NCBI GenBank assembly: GCA_021151665.1
Contig: JAGKWW010000004.1
Coordinates: 49,611 to 113,610 of the forward strand
Origin: Flavobacteriaceae bacterium
GTDB taxonomy: Bacteria; Bacteroidota; Bacteroidia; Flavobacteriales; Flavobacteriaceae
DNA length: 64,000 nucleotides
Reading direction: 5' to 3'
Under the pieces are notes generated by a model, which had not been told where the DNA came from, did not search any database, and worked only from the letters and a program-made list of their open reading frames with translations. The translations under genes and the position numbers were made by a program. Shown here piece after piece: positions 44,353 to 51,376 of the stretch (the first letter of the stretch is position 1; each line of letters opens with the position of its first letter).

Positions 44353-45033
44353 ATGATGATGATGCTACACTGGCAGGAACTTACTCTACGACTCGTTCTG
44401 GCAGCGGCATTTGGCGCCGTCATCGGCCTGGAGCGCGAGCGCAAAGACTGGGCTGCAGGTATGCGTACCCACATGATGGTAAGCCTTGGCGCCTGCCTCA
44501 TGATGATGGTTTCTTCGTTTGGGTTTAATGACGTTATGGGACTGCCCAACGTGAGTCTCGATCCTTCGCGGGTGTCCTCGCAGATAATCACCGGAATTGG
44601 ATTTATAGGCGCCGGAGCGATCATTTTCCTGAAGCCCGCAAAAGTTTTGGGACTTACGACAGCTTCGGGGTTGTGGACCGTTTGCGGTATTGGGATGGCT
44701 ACCGGCGGAGGAATGTATTATGCCGCAGTGGCTGCCACAGTACTCTCAATCATAATATTATGGGGAATGCAGCCGCTACAAAAAAGGCTATCTTCCAAAT
44801 TCGGGGCAAAATCGCTCGTTATTACAATATCCGCCGAAACCGACCCGAAAGAGATAGCTGAAAAACTTTGGGAAAATGAAACGCCAGACTATGTTAACTT
44901 CTCAATAACAAGATTTAAAAAGAAACTTGTTATGGAGATCTATCTTAAGAGTGGAAAAGACAAAAGCCTTCTGAAAGCAGTAAATAAGCTTAAGCAATAT
45001 CCCGGTGTCCGGAAAATAGAATGGTCTAAGTAG
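44353..45033 (+). CDS. MgtC/SapB family membrane protein
   Basis: A 226-residue inner-membrane protein. The MgtC domain (about 1-135) has the family segments LRLVLAAAFGAVIGLERERKDWAAGMRTHMMVSLGACL, then GIGFIGAGAIIFLKP and LTTASGLWTVCGIGMATGGGMY, within about five membrane helices; the Asp/Arg pair in the first segment is conserved in the family. The C-terminal domain (about 150-226) is a soluble ACT-like fold. MgtC proteins inhibit F-type ATP synthase or help magnesium homeostasis in other bacteria; which applies here is unknown. Confidence 0.88.
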   Translation: MMMMLHWQELTLRLVLAAAFGAVIGLERERKDWAAGMRTHMMVSLGACLMMMVSSFGFNDVMGLPNVSLDPSRVSSQIITGIGFIGAGAIIFLKPAKVLGLTTASGLWTVCGIGMATGGGMYYAAVAATVLSIIILWGMQPLQKRLSSKFGAKSLVITISAETDPKEIAEKLWENETPDYVNFSITRFKKKLVMEIYLKSGKDKSLLKAVNKLKQYPGVRKIEWSK

Positions 45034-45037
45034 TAAG

Positions 45038-45754
45038 CTACGTAAATATTGTTACTGTCTCCTGGCTGATGCGCTGCGGCGTACCGGTTTCCATAAACCT
45101 CTTGAAGCCAAGAACATCTTTGCGGACCATTTTTTCGAATACAGGATTTAGCAGCCTTGCAATTTCTTCGCCCGCTGCACCAAGTGGCGCATGGTATGAA
45201 AATACAACGTGTACGAGCGTTCCAAGTTCTCCGGCATCTTTAAACTGTACCTTACCTGCGTTACGTATGGTAGATCCCGGTAATGACGCCCAGCCTATAA
45301 AACGGTTTTGTTCTTCTTTCACGATCTCTGCTTTCCAGCTTACTGTCGCTAAGCCCCCGGGAAGCGAGGCCGTCCATTCGGATTTTGCATCACTTTCAAC
45401 CTCAACTTTTTCAAGATGCTCCATGAATAGGGGCAGGTTGCCAAGGTTTCGCCAAAAGGCAAATACTTCGTCTACCGGGCGGTTTACTATCATCCTGGTA
45501 TGTATGTTTACATTGCCGTGCGGTTGATGGCTACCCGCAGCCCTGTCTAATAGTTTGGTGGCTACGCCTGTAGCAGGGCAGTAACCACTAATACCGCGAA
45601 AAAGCATAAATCCTGCAGCGCCTATTTCGGCAATGCTCCGCTTATTTTTCAGCGAATCGTATAGCAGGTAACACCCCCCAAGCACTGAAACAATACGCTC
45701 GGGCGTGTTTAAATTCTTTTCAATATGGGGCATCGATACAGGCAGCTTGTTCAT
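45038..45754 (-). CDS. DUF2892 plus SRPBCC-domain membrane protein
   Basis: A 238-residue protein from the start MNKLPVSMPHIEKN; earlier Met is possible. N-terminal DUF2892 part (about 10-75, NLNTPERIVSVLGGCYLLYDSLKNKRS ... GISGYCPATGV) with two hydrophobic helices, then an SRPBCC/polyketide-cyclase-like domain (about 90-230, NIHTRMIVNRPVDEVFAFWRNLGNLPLFMEHL) that forms a hydrophobic ligand pocket. The fusion is common in bacteria; ligand unknown. It converges with mgtC, 4 bp apart. Confidence 0.82.
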   Translation of the reverse strand: MNKLPVSMPHIEKNLNTPERIVSVLGGCYLLYDSLKNKRSIAEIGAAGFMLFRGISGYCPATGVATKLLDRAAGSHQPHGNVNIHTRMIVNRPVDEVFAFWRNLGNLPLFMEHLEKVEVESDAKSEWTASLPGGLATVSWKAEIVKEEQNRFIGWASLPGSTIRNAGKVQFKDAGELGTLVHVVFSYHAPLGAAGEEIARLLNPVFEKMVRKDVLGFKRFMETGTPQRISQETVTIFT

Positions 45755-45829
45755 AGGTAGGCGATTTGGTTTGTAACCTAAAAATACAAAACTGCCGGGC
45801 TTCAGCAATCCGGTTTAACAATGCGTAAA

Positions 45830-45858
45830 CAAAAAACCCCTGCATGCAGCAAGGGTTT
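45830..45858 (-). terminator. terminator after the 45.9-kb low-complexity gene
   Basis: On the minus strand AAACCC-TTGCTGCATGCAG-GGGTTT forms a stem that includes an inner perfect palindrome CTGCATGCAG, followed by a T-run. Confidence 0.7.
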
Positions 45859-45878
45859 GTATTGAAAAGTTTGGTGGC

Positions 45879-46193
45879 CTATAGTGGCCCGGCTCCAGGT
45901 GATGGAGTCGTAGTGGTTCCGCCGGTGCCGGTTCCTGTACCTGTGCCCCCTGTACCGCCGCTTGGGGTAGTAGTAGAATTGGTGTTGGAATTCCTCCTTC
46001 TGTCACGATCCTTATCCTCATCCATTTTTTTGTCTTTCTTGGTAGTGGTCGTTGTACCATCGCTCTTAGTCGTTTTGGTAGTGGTTTTAGAAGAGCGGTC
46101 CGTGCGTGTACGGTTTGTACTTGTGGTGTCTGTTTGTGCCGACATCAGGCCAAAGGCCAATAACGCTGCCAGCGTAAAAACTGCTTTTTTCAT
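45879..46193 (-). CDS. secreted low-complexity Thr/Gly/Lys-rich protein
   Basis: A 104-residue exported protein: signal peptide MKKAVFTLAALLAFGLMSAQ, then Thr/Ser/Lys tracts (RSSKTTTKTTKSDGTTTT), a charged KKMDEDKDRDRRR block, and a Gly/Thr-rich tail (GGTGGTGTGTGTGGTTTT) ending in Pro/Gly. No fold or family. It is the second gene after the Pro/Asn-rich one, 24 bp apart. Confidence 0.65.
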   Translation of the reverse strand: MKKAVFTLAALLAFGLMSAQTDTTSTNRTRTDRSSKTTTKTTKSDGTTTTTKKDKKMDEDKDRDRRRNSNTNSTTTPSGGTGGTGTGTGTGGTTTTPSPGAGPL

Positions 46194-46217
46194 AGTCGTT
46201 TATTTAAAGTTTGGGAT

Positions 46218-46628
46218 TTATTTTTTGTTCGGGCGGTTTCCTGAGCCGGCAGGCGCAGCGTTGTACCCGCCCTGATTGCTGGTATTGGCGGCCGGTAACG
46301 TGGTATCTGTATTCCGGTAAGTGTTGGTTCCCTGAACGGTGTTTGCCGGAAGGCTATTGTTGTTCTCCAGCGTATTTACACCATTAGCCGGTGACATGGC
46401 GTTACCATGAGGGTTTTGCTGTATGGTTCCCGGAGGCGGCGGAGTCTGGGGGCGCATTTCGCTGCTCTGCGAAGGCTGTTGGCGTACCGGTGTTGTAGAA
46501 ATATTGGTAGTAGTATTGGCAGCCGGCGGATTTGGTGCACCTGTCGGCGTTACCGTATTGCTTTGTATCTGTGCGGAGCCAATGCCAAAGGTTAGCAGGG
46601 CAGCCGCCATAAGGATGTTCCTTTTCAT
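46218..46628 (-). CDS. secreted low-complexity Pro/Asn/Thr-rich protein
   Basis: A 136-residue exported protein. The start is taken as MKRNILMAAALLTFGIGSAQ, a clean signal peptide; an ATG four codons earlier would disturb it. The mature chain is rich in Pro, Asn, Thr and Gln (GAPNPPAANTTTNISTTP, MRPQTPPPPGTIQQNPHG), probably disordered. It forms a two-gene unit with the downstream Thr/Gly-rich gene. Confidence 0.65.
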   Translation of the reverse strand: MKRNILMAAALLTFGIGSAQIQSNTVTPTGAPNPPAANTTTNISTTPVRQQPSQSSEMRPQTPPPPGTIQQNPHGNAMSPANGVNTLENNNSLPANTVQGTNTYRNTDTTLPAANTSNQGGYNAAPAGSGNRPNKK

Positions 46629-46677
46629 AGCTTCTCTCATTTTGTACTATAAAATTACGGGAAGCTAAGCCGGCATA

Positions 46678-46701
46678 AATCATTATTATACAATGATTAA
46701 C
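46678..46701 (-). promoter_or_regulatory. GTTAAC-type conserved upstream sequence, copy C
   Basis: On the minus strand, begins GTTAATCATTGTATAATAAT, about 70 bp before the Pro/Asn-rich secreted protein gene. It shares about 16 of 24 positions with copy B before the 42.0-kb lipoprotein gene. Confidence 0.3.
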
Positions 46702-46766
46702 GCAGCTTTAACCGCACTTTGGCAAGGACTGCAAAATTGTGCCAACAGCCCTTACAGGAATGCAAT

Positions 46767-46787
46767 AAAAAAGAGGCCGAAGCCTCT
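46767..46787 (-). terminator. terminator after the AIM24-type gene
   Basis: On the minus strand AGAGGC-TTCG-GCCTCT, a UUCG tetraloop hairpin, is followed by a T-run. It is 3 bp past the stop codon. Confidence 0.85.
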
Positions 46788-46790
46788 GTT

Positions 46791-47591
46791 TTACCATCTG
46801 TTATCACCGTCGAGCAGATTTCCTATACCGCCAAGAATGCTGCCTTCGTCACGGCTTTGCCCCCCACCCTGCGGCGCGGCTGCATAGATGCGGCCCCCAA
46901 GCCTGCTGAAAGGAAGGGACTGTATATACACTACTCCCGGACCGGTAAGGGTGGCATAAAATAATCCTTCGCCCCCAAATACCGTATTACGGATGCCGCC
47001 CACGAACTCGATATCATAATTAACGGTTTGCGTAAATCCCACGATACAGCCTGTATCAACCTTGAGCACCTCGCCCGCCTGAAGCTCTTTGCGGGCAAGG
47101 GTTCCGCCCGCGTGTACAAAAGCGAGGCCATCGCCTTCCAGCTTTTGCATTATAAAGCCCTCGCCTCCAAAAAGTCCGCGCCCAAGTTTTCGCGAAAACT
47201 CAATCCCTACCGTTACGCCTTTGGCAGCACAAAGGAACGCATCTTTCTGGCAAACGAACTTTCCTCCGTAGGCGCGCAGGTCTATTGGCACGATCTTGCC
47301 CGGATAGGGCGATGCAAAGCTCACTTTGCGCTTTCCGCTGTATTGGTTCAGGAAAACGGTCATAAACAGGCTTTCGCCTGTGAGCAGCCTTTTACCGGCC
47401 GAGAAGAGCTTACCCATAAAGCCCTCGTTCTGATTAGATCCATCGCCGAATATAGTCTGCATCTGTATGCCGGTATCCATCATCATAAAGCTGCCTGCTT
47501 CAGCCACAACGGCTTCCTGCGGATCCAGCTCTATTTCCACATACTGCATTTCTTCGCCGTAGATGTGGTAATCTATTTCATGTGCTGTCAT
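46791..47591 (-). CDS. AIM24/TIGR00266 family protein
   Basis: A 266-residue soluble beta-helical protein of the AIM24 family. Typical segments are MQYVEIELDPQEAVVAEAGSFMMMDTGIQM (about 15-44), GESLFMTVFLNQY, GEVLKVDTGCIVGFTQTVNYDIEFVGG and a C-terminal GLFYATLTGPGVVYIQSLPFSRL. The family is widespread and uncharacterised in bacteria. Stand-alone transcript with a strong terminator. Confidence 0.88.
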   Translation of the reverse strand: MTAHEIDYHIYGEEMQYVEIELDPQEAVVAEAGSFMMMDTGIQMQTIFGDGSNQNEGFMGKLFSAGKRLLTGESLFMTVFLNQYSGKRKVSFASPYPGKIVPIDLRAYGGKFVCQKDAFLCAAKGVTVGIEFSRKLGRGLFGGEGFIMQKLEGDGLAFVHAGGTLARKELQAGEVLKVDTGCIVGFTQTVNYDIEFVGGIRNTVFGGEGLFYATLTGPGVVYIQSLPFSRLGGRIYAAAPQGGGQSRDEGSILGGIGNLLDGDNRW

Positions 47592-47709
47592 TGTTTATCT
47601 TTTTTTAATTAGACGAATTAGTTAAAGGGAAGTTACACAAAGTTGCGGAGAAACGAAATTGCGGCACGATTTTTTCTTATTAAAAAGCTGTTAAGACAGG
47701 TCAATCTGT

Positions 47710-47717
47710 TATATTTG
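47710..47717 (+). promoter_or_regulatory. -7 element abutting the 47.7-kb gene
   Basis: TATATTTG with 4 nt to the ATG. CTG lies at the -33 position with a 19-bp spacer (one mismatch to TTG). The transcript start would fall on or beside the start codon. Confidence 0.55.
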
Positions 47718-47721
47718 TGAT

Positions 47722-48054
47722 ATGAAAAAGCTTGCAGCAGTTTTTTGCATCTACTTCGCCATCATCAGCTTTATGCCCACATTAAGGGTACTGAAGGCCG
47801 AGTTGGCATCGGGCTGTGAAAACGCTTGCGCCGAGAGCCGCAACTGCCGCAACGATAAAAAGTTCCCCTGCGAAAATCAACACTGCCTTTTGTCCTTTTC
47901 GCTAAGTGGTGCGTTTGTTACCTCCCAGATTCAGCAGGTGTCGGCTTTGTTCTTTCAAATTACAGAAAAAGAATATAATAATTGTGGCGCCACAACGTTT
48001 ATTCCTGCGTACTCCGGCAGTATGTGGCATCCGCCGGAAACAGGAATGGCATAA
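47722..48054 (+). CDS. small cysteine-rich exported protein, unknown function
   Basis: A 110-residue exported protein with a signal peptide or anchor MKKLAAVFCIYFAIISFMPTLRVL, then a cysteine-rich stretch (SGCENACAESRNCRNDKKFPCENQHCLLSF) with five cysteines in 26 residues and a His, then FQITEKEYNNCGATTFIPAYSGSMWHPPETG. The late HPP and the metal-ligand-like cysteines recall the 33.8-kb CNGKCH protein, which ends FHPPLVIC. Probably metal or redox related (inference). It precedes another small Cys/Lys-rich exported protein by 47 bp. Confidence 0.6.
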   Translation: MKKLAAVFCIYFAIISFMPTLRVLKAELASGCENACAESRNCRNDKKFPCENQHCLLSFSLSGAFVTSQIQQVSALFFQITEKEYNNCGATTFIPAYSGSMWHPPETGMA

Positions 48055-48101
48055 CCGGATTTTATAACAACGAACATTTAAAACAAAATACTATTTATAT
48101 C

Positions 48102-48290
48102 ATGAAAAAATTAGCATCAATTGCAGCAGCGGCTGCGTTCCTTTTTGCACTTAACGTAAACGCTCAGGAGCAAAAACCAAAAGAAAAGAAAACAGAGAAG
48201 ACTGAGAAGTCATGCTCATCATCTGATAAAAAATCGTGCAGCACCGATAAAAAAGGCGGATGCTGCGCTGGTAAAGCCAAGAAAGCTTAA
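48102..48290 (+). CDS. small exported Lys/Cys-rich protein
   Basis: A 62-residue protein: signal peptide MKKLASIAAAAAFLFALNVNAQ, then a 40-residue mature part made almost only of Lys, Glu, Ser, Thr and Cys, with cysteines in KSCSSSDKKSCSTDKKGGCCAGKAKK. The listed ATG begins the signal peptide; longer in-frame reading upstream overlaps the previous gene and is unlikely. The spacing of cysteines resembles small metal-binding peptides. Ends at a strong terminator. Confidence 0.65.
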   Translation: MKKLASIAAAAAFLFALNVNAQEQKPKEKKTEKTEKSCSSSDKKSCSTDKKGGCCAGKAKKA

Positions 48291-48310
48291 TCAGAGTTCT
48301 TATAGTTTTT

Positions 48311-48337
48311 AAAGCGCCCCAAAGAGGGCGCTTTTTT
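48311..48337 (+). terminator. terminator after the Lys/Cys-rich protein
   Basis: AAAGCGCCC and GGGCGCTTT form a perfect 9-bp stem with a 6-nt loop, followed by six T residues. Confidence 0.92.
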
Positions 48338-48402
48338 GTTGCCTGTACCCTAAGCCTTTAGCGCGTATTTCATAAAGATTTCAAAAGAATTCACTTTTTT
48401 TC

Positions 48403-48432
48403 TTGCTATTGTCAAAACCCGCCGTATATTTG
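48403..48432 (+). promoter_or_regulatory. initiator tRNA promoter
   Basis: TTG, 19-bp spacer, TATATTTG: an exact match to the Bacteroidota housekeeping promoter, 12 bp before the mature 5' end of the tRNA. Confidence 0.85.
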
Positions 48433-48444
48433 CACTCGAAACAT

Positions 48445-48517
48445 CGCGGGATAGAGCAGTAGGCAGCTCGTCGGGCTCATAACCCGAAGGTCACAGGTTC
48501 GAGTCCTGTTCCCGCTA
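48445..48517 (+). tRNA. tRNA-Met, initiator (CAT anticodon)
   Basis: Cloverleaf with anticodon CAT. Two initiator hallmarks are present: the first base C does not pair with position 72, and the anticodon stem has three consecutive G-C pairs (GGG ... CCC) next to the loop. T-arm GGTTCGAGTCC. CCA is not encoded. Own promoter and terminator; the tRNA is transcribed alone. Confidence 0.95.
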
Positions 48518-48528
48518 CAAAGACCCGA

Positions 48529-48555
48529 AAGGCTCCTAAACAGGGAGCCTTTTTT
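48529..48555 (+). terminator. terminator after initiator tRNA
   Basis: GGCTCC and GGAGCC (48531-48536, 48544-48549) followed by six T residues, 11 bp before the era ATG. era may therefore depend on read-through or an unseen promoter. Confidence 0.85.
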
Positions 48556-48566
48556 ATTTTACGGCT

Positions 48567-49451
48567 ATGGCACATAAGGCAGGATTTGTAAACATCATCG
48601 GCAACCCCAACGTAGGCAAAAGTACGCTTATGAATGCGCTTGTGGGCGAGCGCCTTTCTATCATCACATCAAAAGCACAAACCACGCGCCACCGCATACT
48701 GGGAATAGTAAATGGCGAAGATTTCCAGATCGTATTTTCTGATACTCCGGGGATCATTAAGCCGGCCTACGAGCTGCAATCTTCTATGATGGATTTTGTA
48801 AAATCCGCTTTTGAAGATGCCGACATCCTTGTGTACATGGTAGAAACGGGCGAAAAAGAACTTAAAGACGAGGCATTCTTCAACAAGATAGTACATTCTA
48901 AGATACCGGTACTGCTTTTACTGAATAAGATAGACAAATCTTCACAGGAGCAACTTGAGGAACAGGTAGACCTTTGGAAAGAGAAGGTTCCAAATGCAGA
49001 GATCATCCCGATATCGGCACTTGAAAACTTCAATATACAAACGGTATTCGAAAGGATAGTATCCCTCCTGCCCGAGTCGCCGCCCTATTACCCTAAAGAC
49101 GCGCTTACCGATAAGCCCGAACGGTTTTTTGTAAACGAAACCATCCGCGAAAAGATACTCCTTAACTACGATAAGGAAATCCCGTATGCAGTAGAAGTGG
49201 AAACCGAGGAGTTCCTTGAAGACGATGATATCATCCGAATCCGAGCAGTAATCATGGTAGAGCGCGATACGCAAAAGGGGATCATAATAGGCCATAAAGG
49301 TGCCGCCATCAAGAAGGTTGGCATGCAGGCCCGGGAAGACCTGGAGAAGTTCTTCGGCAAAAAGATCCACATCGAGATGTTCGTTAAGGTCAATAAAGAC
49401 TGGCGCAGCAACAATTACCAGCTAAACAGGTTTGGGTATAACCAGAAGTAA
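48567..49451 (+). CDS. era: GTPase Era
   Basis: Ribosome-assembly GTPase that binds the 3' end of 16S rRNA. It has 294 residues. The G domain has GNPNVGKST (12-20), DTPGI (59-63) and NKID (about 124-127); the C-terminal KH domain has IIIGHKGAAIKKVGMQAREDLEKFFGKKI (about 237-268). In Bacteroidota the anti-Shine-Dalgarno it recognises is conserved though rarely used for initiation. It is followed by a tandem repeat and then the related GTPase gene der. Confidence 0.97.
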   Translation: MAHKAGFVNIIGNPNVGKSTLMNALVGERLSIITSKAQTTRHRILGIVNGEDFQIVFSDTPGIIKPAYELQSSMMDFVKSAFEDADILVYMVETGEKELKDEAFFNKIVHSKIPVLLLLNKIDKSSQEQLEEQVDLWKEKVPNAEIIPISALENFNIQTVFERIVSLLPESPPYYPKDALTDKPERFFVNETIREKILLNYDKEIPYAVEVETEEFLEDDDIIRIRAVIMVERDTQKGIIIGHKGAAIKKVGMQAREDLEKFFGKKIHIEMFVKVNKDWRSNNYQLNRFGYNQK

Positions 49452-49510
49452 GTTGAAAGTATTAAAGTTGAAAGTATTAAAGTTGAAAGTATTAAAGTTG
49501 AAAGTATTAA
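49451..49510 (+). repeat. four perfect copies of a 15-bp tandem repeat
   Basis: AGTTGAAAGTATTAA repeated four times without a mismatch, beginning at the last base of the era stop codon. It is followed by AGTTCAGCAG and then AACTTTCAACATTGAAC, an inverted partial copy that could fold back on the repeats. It lies directly upstream of the der promoter. Too short and unspaced for a CRISPR. Confidence 0.95.
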
Positions 49511-49537
49511 AGTTCAGCAGACTTTGAACTTTCAACA

Positions 49538-49568
49538 TTGAACTTTAGAACATTAAAAGCTATTTTTG
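49538..49568 (+). promoter_or_regulatory. der promoter
   Basis: TTG, 20-bp spacer, TATTTTTG; the ATG is 16 nt beyond the -7 element. The TTG lies in the inverted tail of the 15-bp repeat array. Confidence 0.75.
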
Positions 49569-49584
49569 CACAAATTATAAGACA

Positions 49585-50895
49585 ATGAATAATATCGTAG
49601 CCATAGTAGGACGCCCGAATGTGGGGAAATCTACCTTTTTCAACAGGCTGATACAGCGACGCGAAGCTATTGTAGACTCGGTAAGCGGGGTAACGCGTGA
49701 CCGGAATTATGGCAAGAGCGAATGGAACGGAAAGGAGTTTTCGGTAATTGATACCGGCGGCTACATTAAAGGGTCTGACGATATTTTTGAAGGTGAGATA
49801 CGCCGCCAGGTAGAGCTCGCCATAGATGAAGCCGACGTAATTGTATTTGTAACCGATGTTGAAGAAGGCATTACGCCGATGGACGAAGAGGTTGCCAAGC
49901 TACTGCGCAAAGTGACCAAGCCGGTATTGCTGGCGGTAAATAAAGTAGACAACGCCATGCGCGAAAAAGACGCGGTAGAGTTTTACAACCTTGGCCTTGG
50001 CGAATATTTTACCATTGCAGGTATGAGCGGATCTGGTACAGGCGAACTTCTGGATGCCCTGGTAGATTTATTACCTGAAGCACAGGCACCGGATGAAAAT
50101 GCTGAGCAGCTGCCACGGTTTGCGGTAGTAGGACGCCCTAATGCGGGGAAATCATCCCTTATCAATGCACTTATTGGCGAAGACCGTTTTGTAGTAACGG
50201 ATATTGCCGGTACTACGCGTGACGCGATCGACACAACTTACAACCGTTTCGGGTTTAGCTTTAACTTGGTAGATACTGCGGGAATCCGCCGTAAAGCCAA
50301 GGTAAAGGAAGACTTAGAATTTTATTCGGTAATGCGGTCGGTGCGCGCTATAGAACACAGCGATATCTGTATCCTTGTAATAGATGCAACCCGTGGTTTT
50401 GAAGGCCAGGACCAGAGCATTTTCTGGCTTGCCGAGAAAAACCGCAAAGGCGTAGTTATACTGGTAAACAAATGGGACCTTGTAGAAAAGGAAACTATGA
50501 CCACCCGCGACTATGAGCGCCAGATACGCGAGGAATTGCAGCCCTTTAGCGATGTGCCTATACTGTTTGTTTCGGCGCTTACCAAGCAAAGGCTTATCAA
50601 GGCACTCGAAACTGCCGTGCGGGTTTACGACAACCGCAAGCAGCGCATTGCCACCTCTAAGCTAAATGAATTGATGCTGCCTATTATAGAGAACTACCCG
50701 CCGCCTGCGCTGAAAGGTAAGTACGTTAAGATAAAGTACTGTATGCAGCTGCCTACGCAAACGCCTCAGTTTGTGTTTTTCTGCAACCTTCCGCAATATG
50801 TAAAAGAACCGTACAAGCGTTACATAGAGAATAAGCTCCGTGAGCACTACGACTTTTCAGGGGTGCCGATAGATATCTACTTCAGACAGAAATAA
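49585..50895 (+). CDS. der: ribosome biogenesis GTPase Der (EngA)
   Basis: Double GTPase needed for 50S assembly, 436 residues. First G domain: GRPNVGKST (8-16), DTGGY (56-60), NKVD (117-120). Second: GRPNAGKSS (about 182-190), DTAGI (about 230-234), NKWD (about 292-295). The C-terminal KH-like domain (about 350-436) ends [13 protein letters not shown]. All nucleotide-binding motifs are intact. Monocistronic, with a bidirectional terminator downstream. Confidence 0.98.
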   Translation: MNNIVAIVGRPNVGKSTFFNRLIQRREAIVDSVSGVTRDRNYGKSEWNGKEFSVIDTGGYIKGSDDIFEGEIRRQVELAIDEADVIVFVTDVEEGITPMDEEVAKLLRKVTKPVLLAVNKVDNAMREKDAVEFYNLGLGEYFTIAGMSGSGTGELLDALVDLLPEAQAPDENAEQLPRFAVVGRPNAGKSSLINALIGEDRFVVTDIAGTTRDAIDTTYNRFGFSFNLVDTAGIRRKAKVKEDLEFYSVMRSVRAIEHSDICILVIDATRGFEGQDQSIFWLAEKNRKGVVILVNKWDLVEKETMTTRDYERQIREELQPFSDVPILFVSALTKQRLIKALETAVRVYDNRKQRIATSKLNELMLPIIENYPPPALKGKYVKIKYCMQLPTQTPQFVFFCNLPQYVKEPYKRYIENKLREHYDFSGVPIDIYFRQK

Positions 50896-50898
50896 CAA

Positions 50899-50930
50899 AA
50901 AAACCGGGATATTATACATCCCGATTTTTT
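50899..50930. terminator. bidirectional terminator between der and the 50.9-kb gene
   Basis: CGGGAT and ATCCCG form a stem with a 7-nt loop; T-runs (or A-runs) flank both sides, so it can serve both der and the convergent small membrane protein gene. Confidence 0.85.
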
Positions 50931-50944
50931 GTTGGCGCACATTC

Positions 50945-51166
50945 TCAATGTTCCCTCATGGGATGATCCATATACCAGTCCTTAAACTTAAGAGTGGTGG
51001 TAAACTTGTCTGTAAGTACTTTATATACAAGGTAAACGACAAGGGCCTGCCCCGTAATGCATAATGCGAACAGGTAGACGAATGGCATTTTTAGCTGTGC
51101 AAGGAGTACACATACAACCAGATAGATCGTCGTGAACCAGGCCAGTTTGATTACAAAATTTTTCAT
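50945..51166 (-). CDS. small membrane protein of unknown function
   Basis: A 73-residue protein with two transmembrane segments (about 5-22 and 29-50), start MKNFVIKLAWFTTIYLVV. The soluble tail ends KDWYMDHPMREH. No family recognised. An earlier in-frame Met would add 14 polar residues and is less likely. Confidence 0.6.
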   Translation of the reverse strand: MKNFVIKLAWFTTIYLVVCVLLAQLKMPFVYLFALCITGQALVVYLVYKVLTDKFTTTLKFKDWYMDHPMREH

Positions 51167-51302
51167 AGCCTTATTATTTTTAATAAAGTTAGCCATGATA
51201 GTAATCACGCTCTCTCAAGTAAAACACAATTTGCAAATGTTTATGATCCTTCGCGAATCCAGTGTTTTATGGGCTTTCAGATTGGCTAATTTTATTTTTC
51301 AC

Positions 51303-51333
51303 TTGACTTTAACATACTAAAAGCATTACTTTG
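51303..51333 (+). promoter_or_regulatory. promoter of the 51.4-kb outer-membrane gene
   Basis: TTG, 20-bp spacer, TTACTTTG (one mismatch to TAnnTTTG). The ATG is 43 nt downstream. Confidence 0.6.
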
Positions 51334-51376
51334 GCTGTTATAAGGATTAACCTTACCAACCAACTAATACCAACTC

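Noticed and set aside
49451..49510. CRISPR-like repeat
   Set aside because: Four head-to-tail 15-bp units without spacers and no cas genes nearby; a simple tandem repeat.
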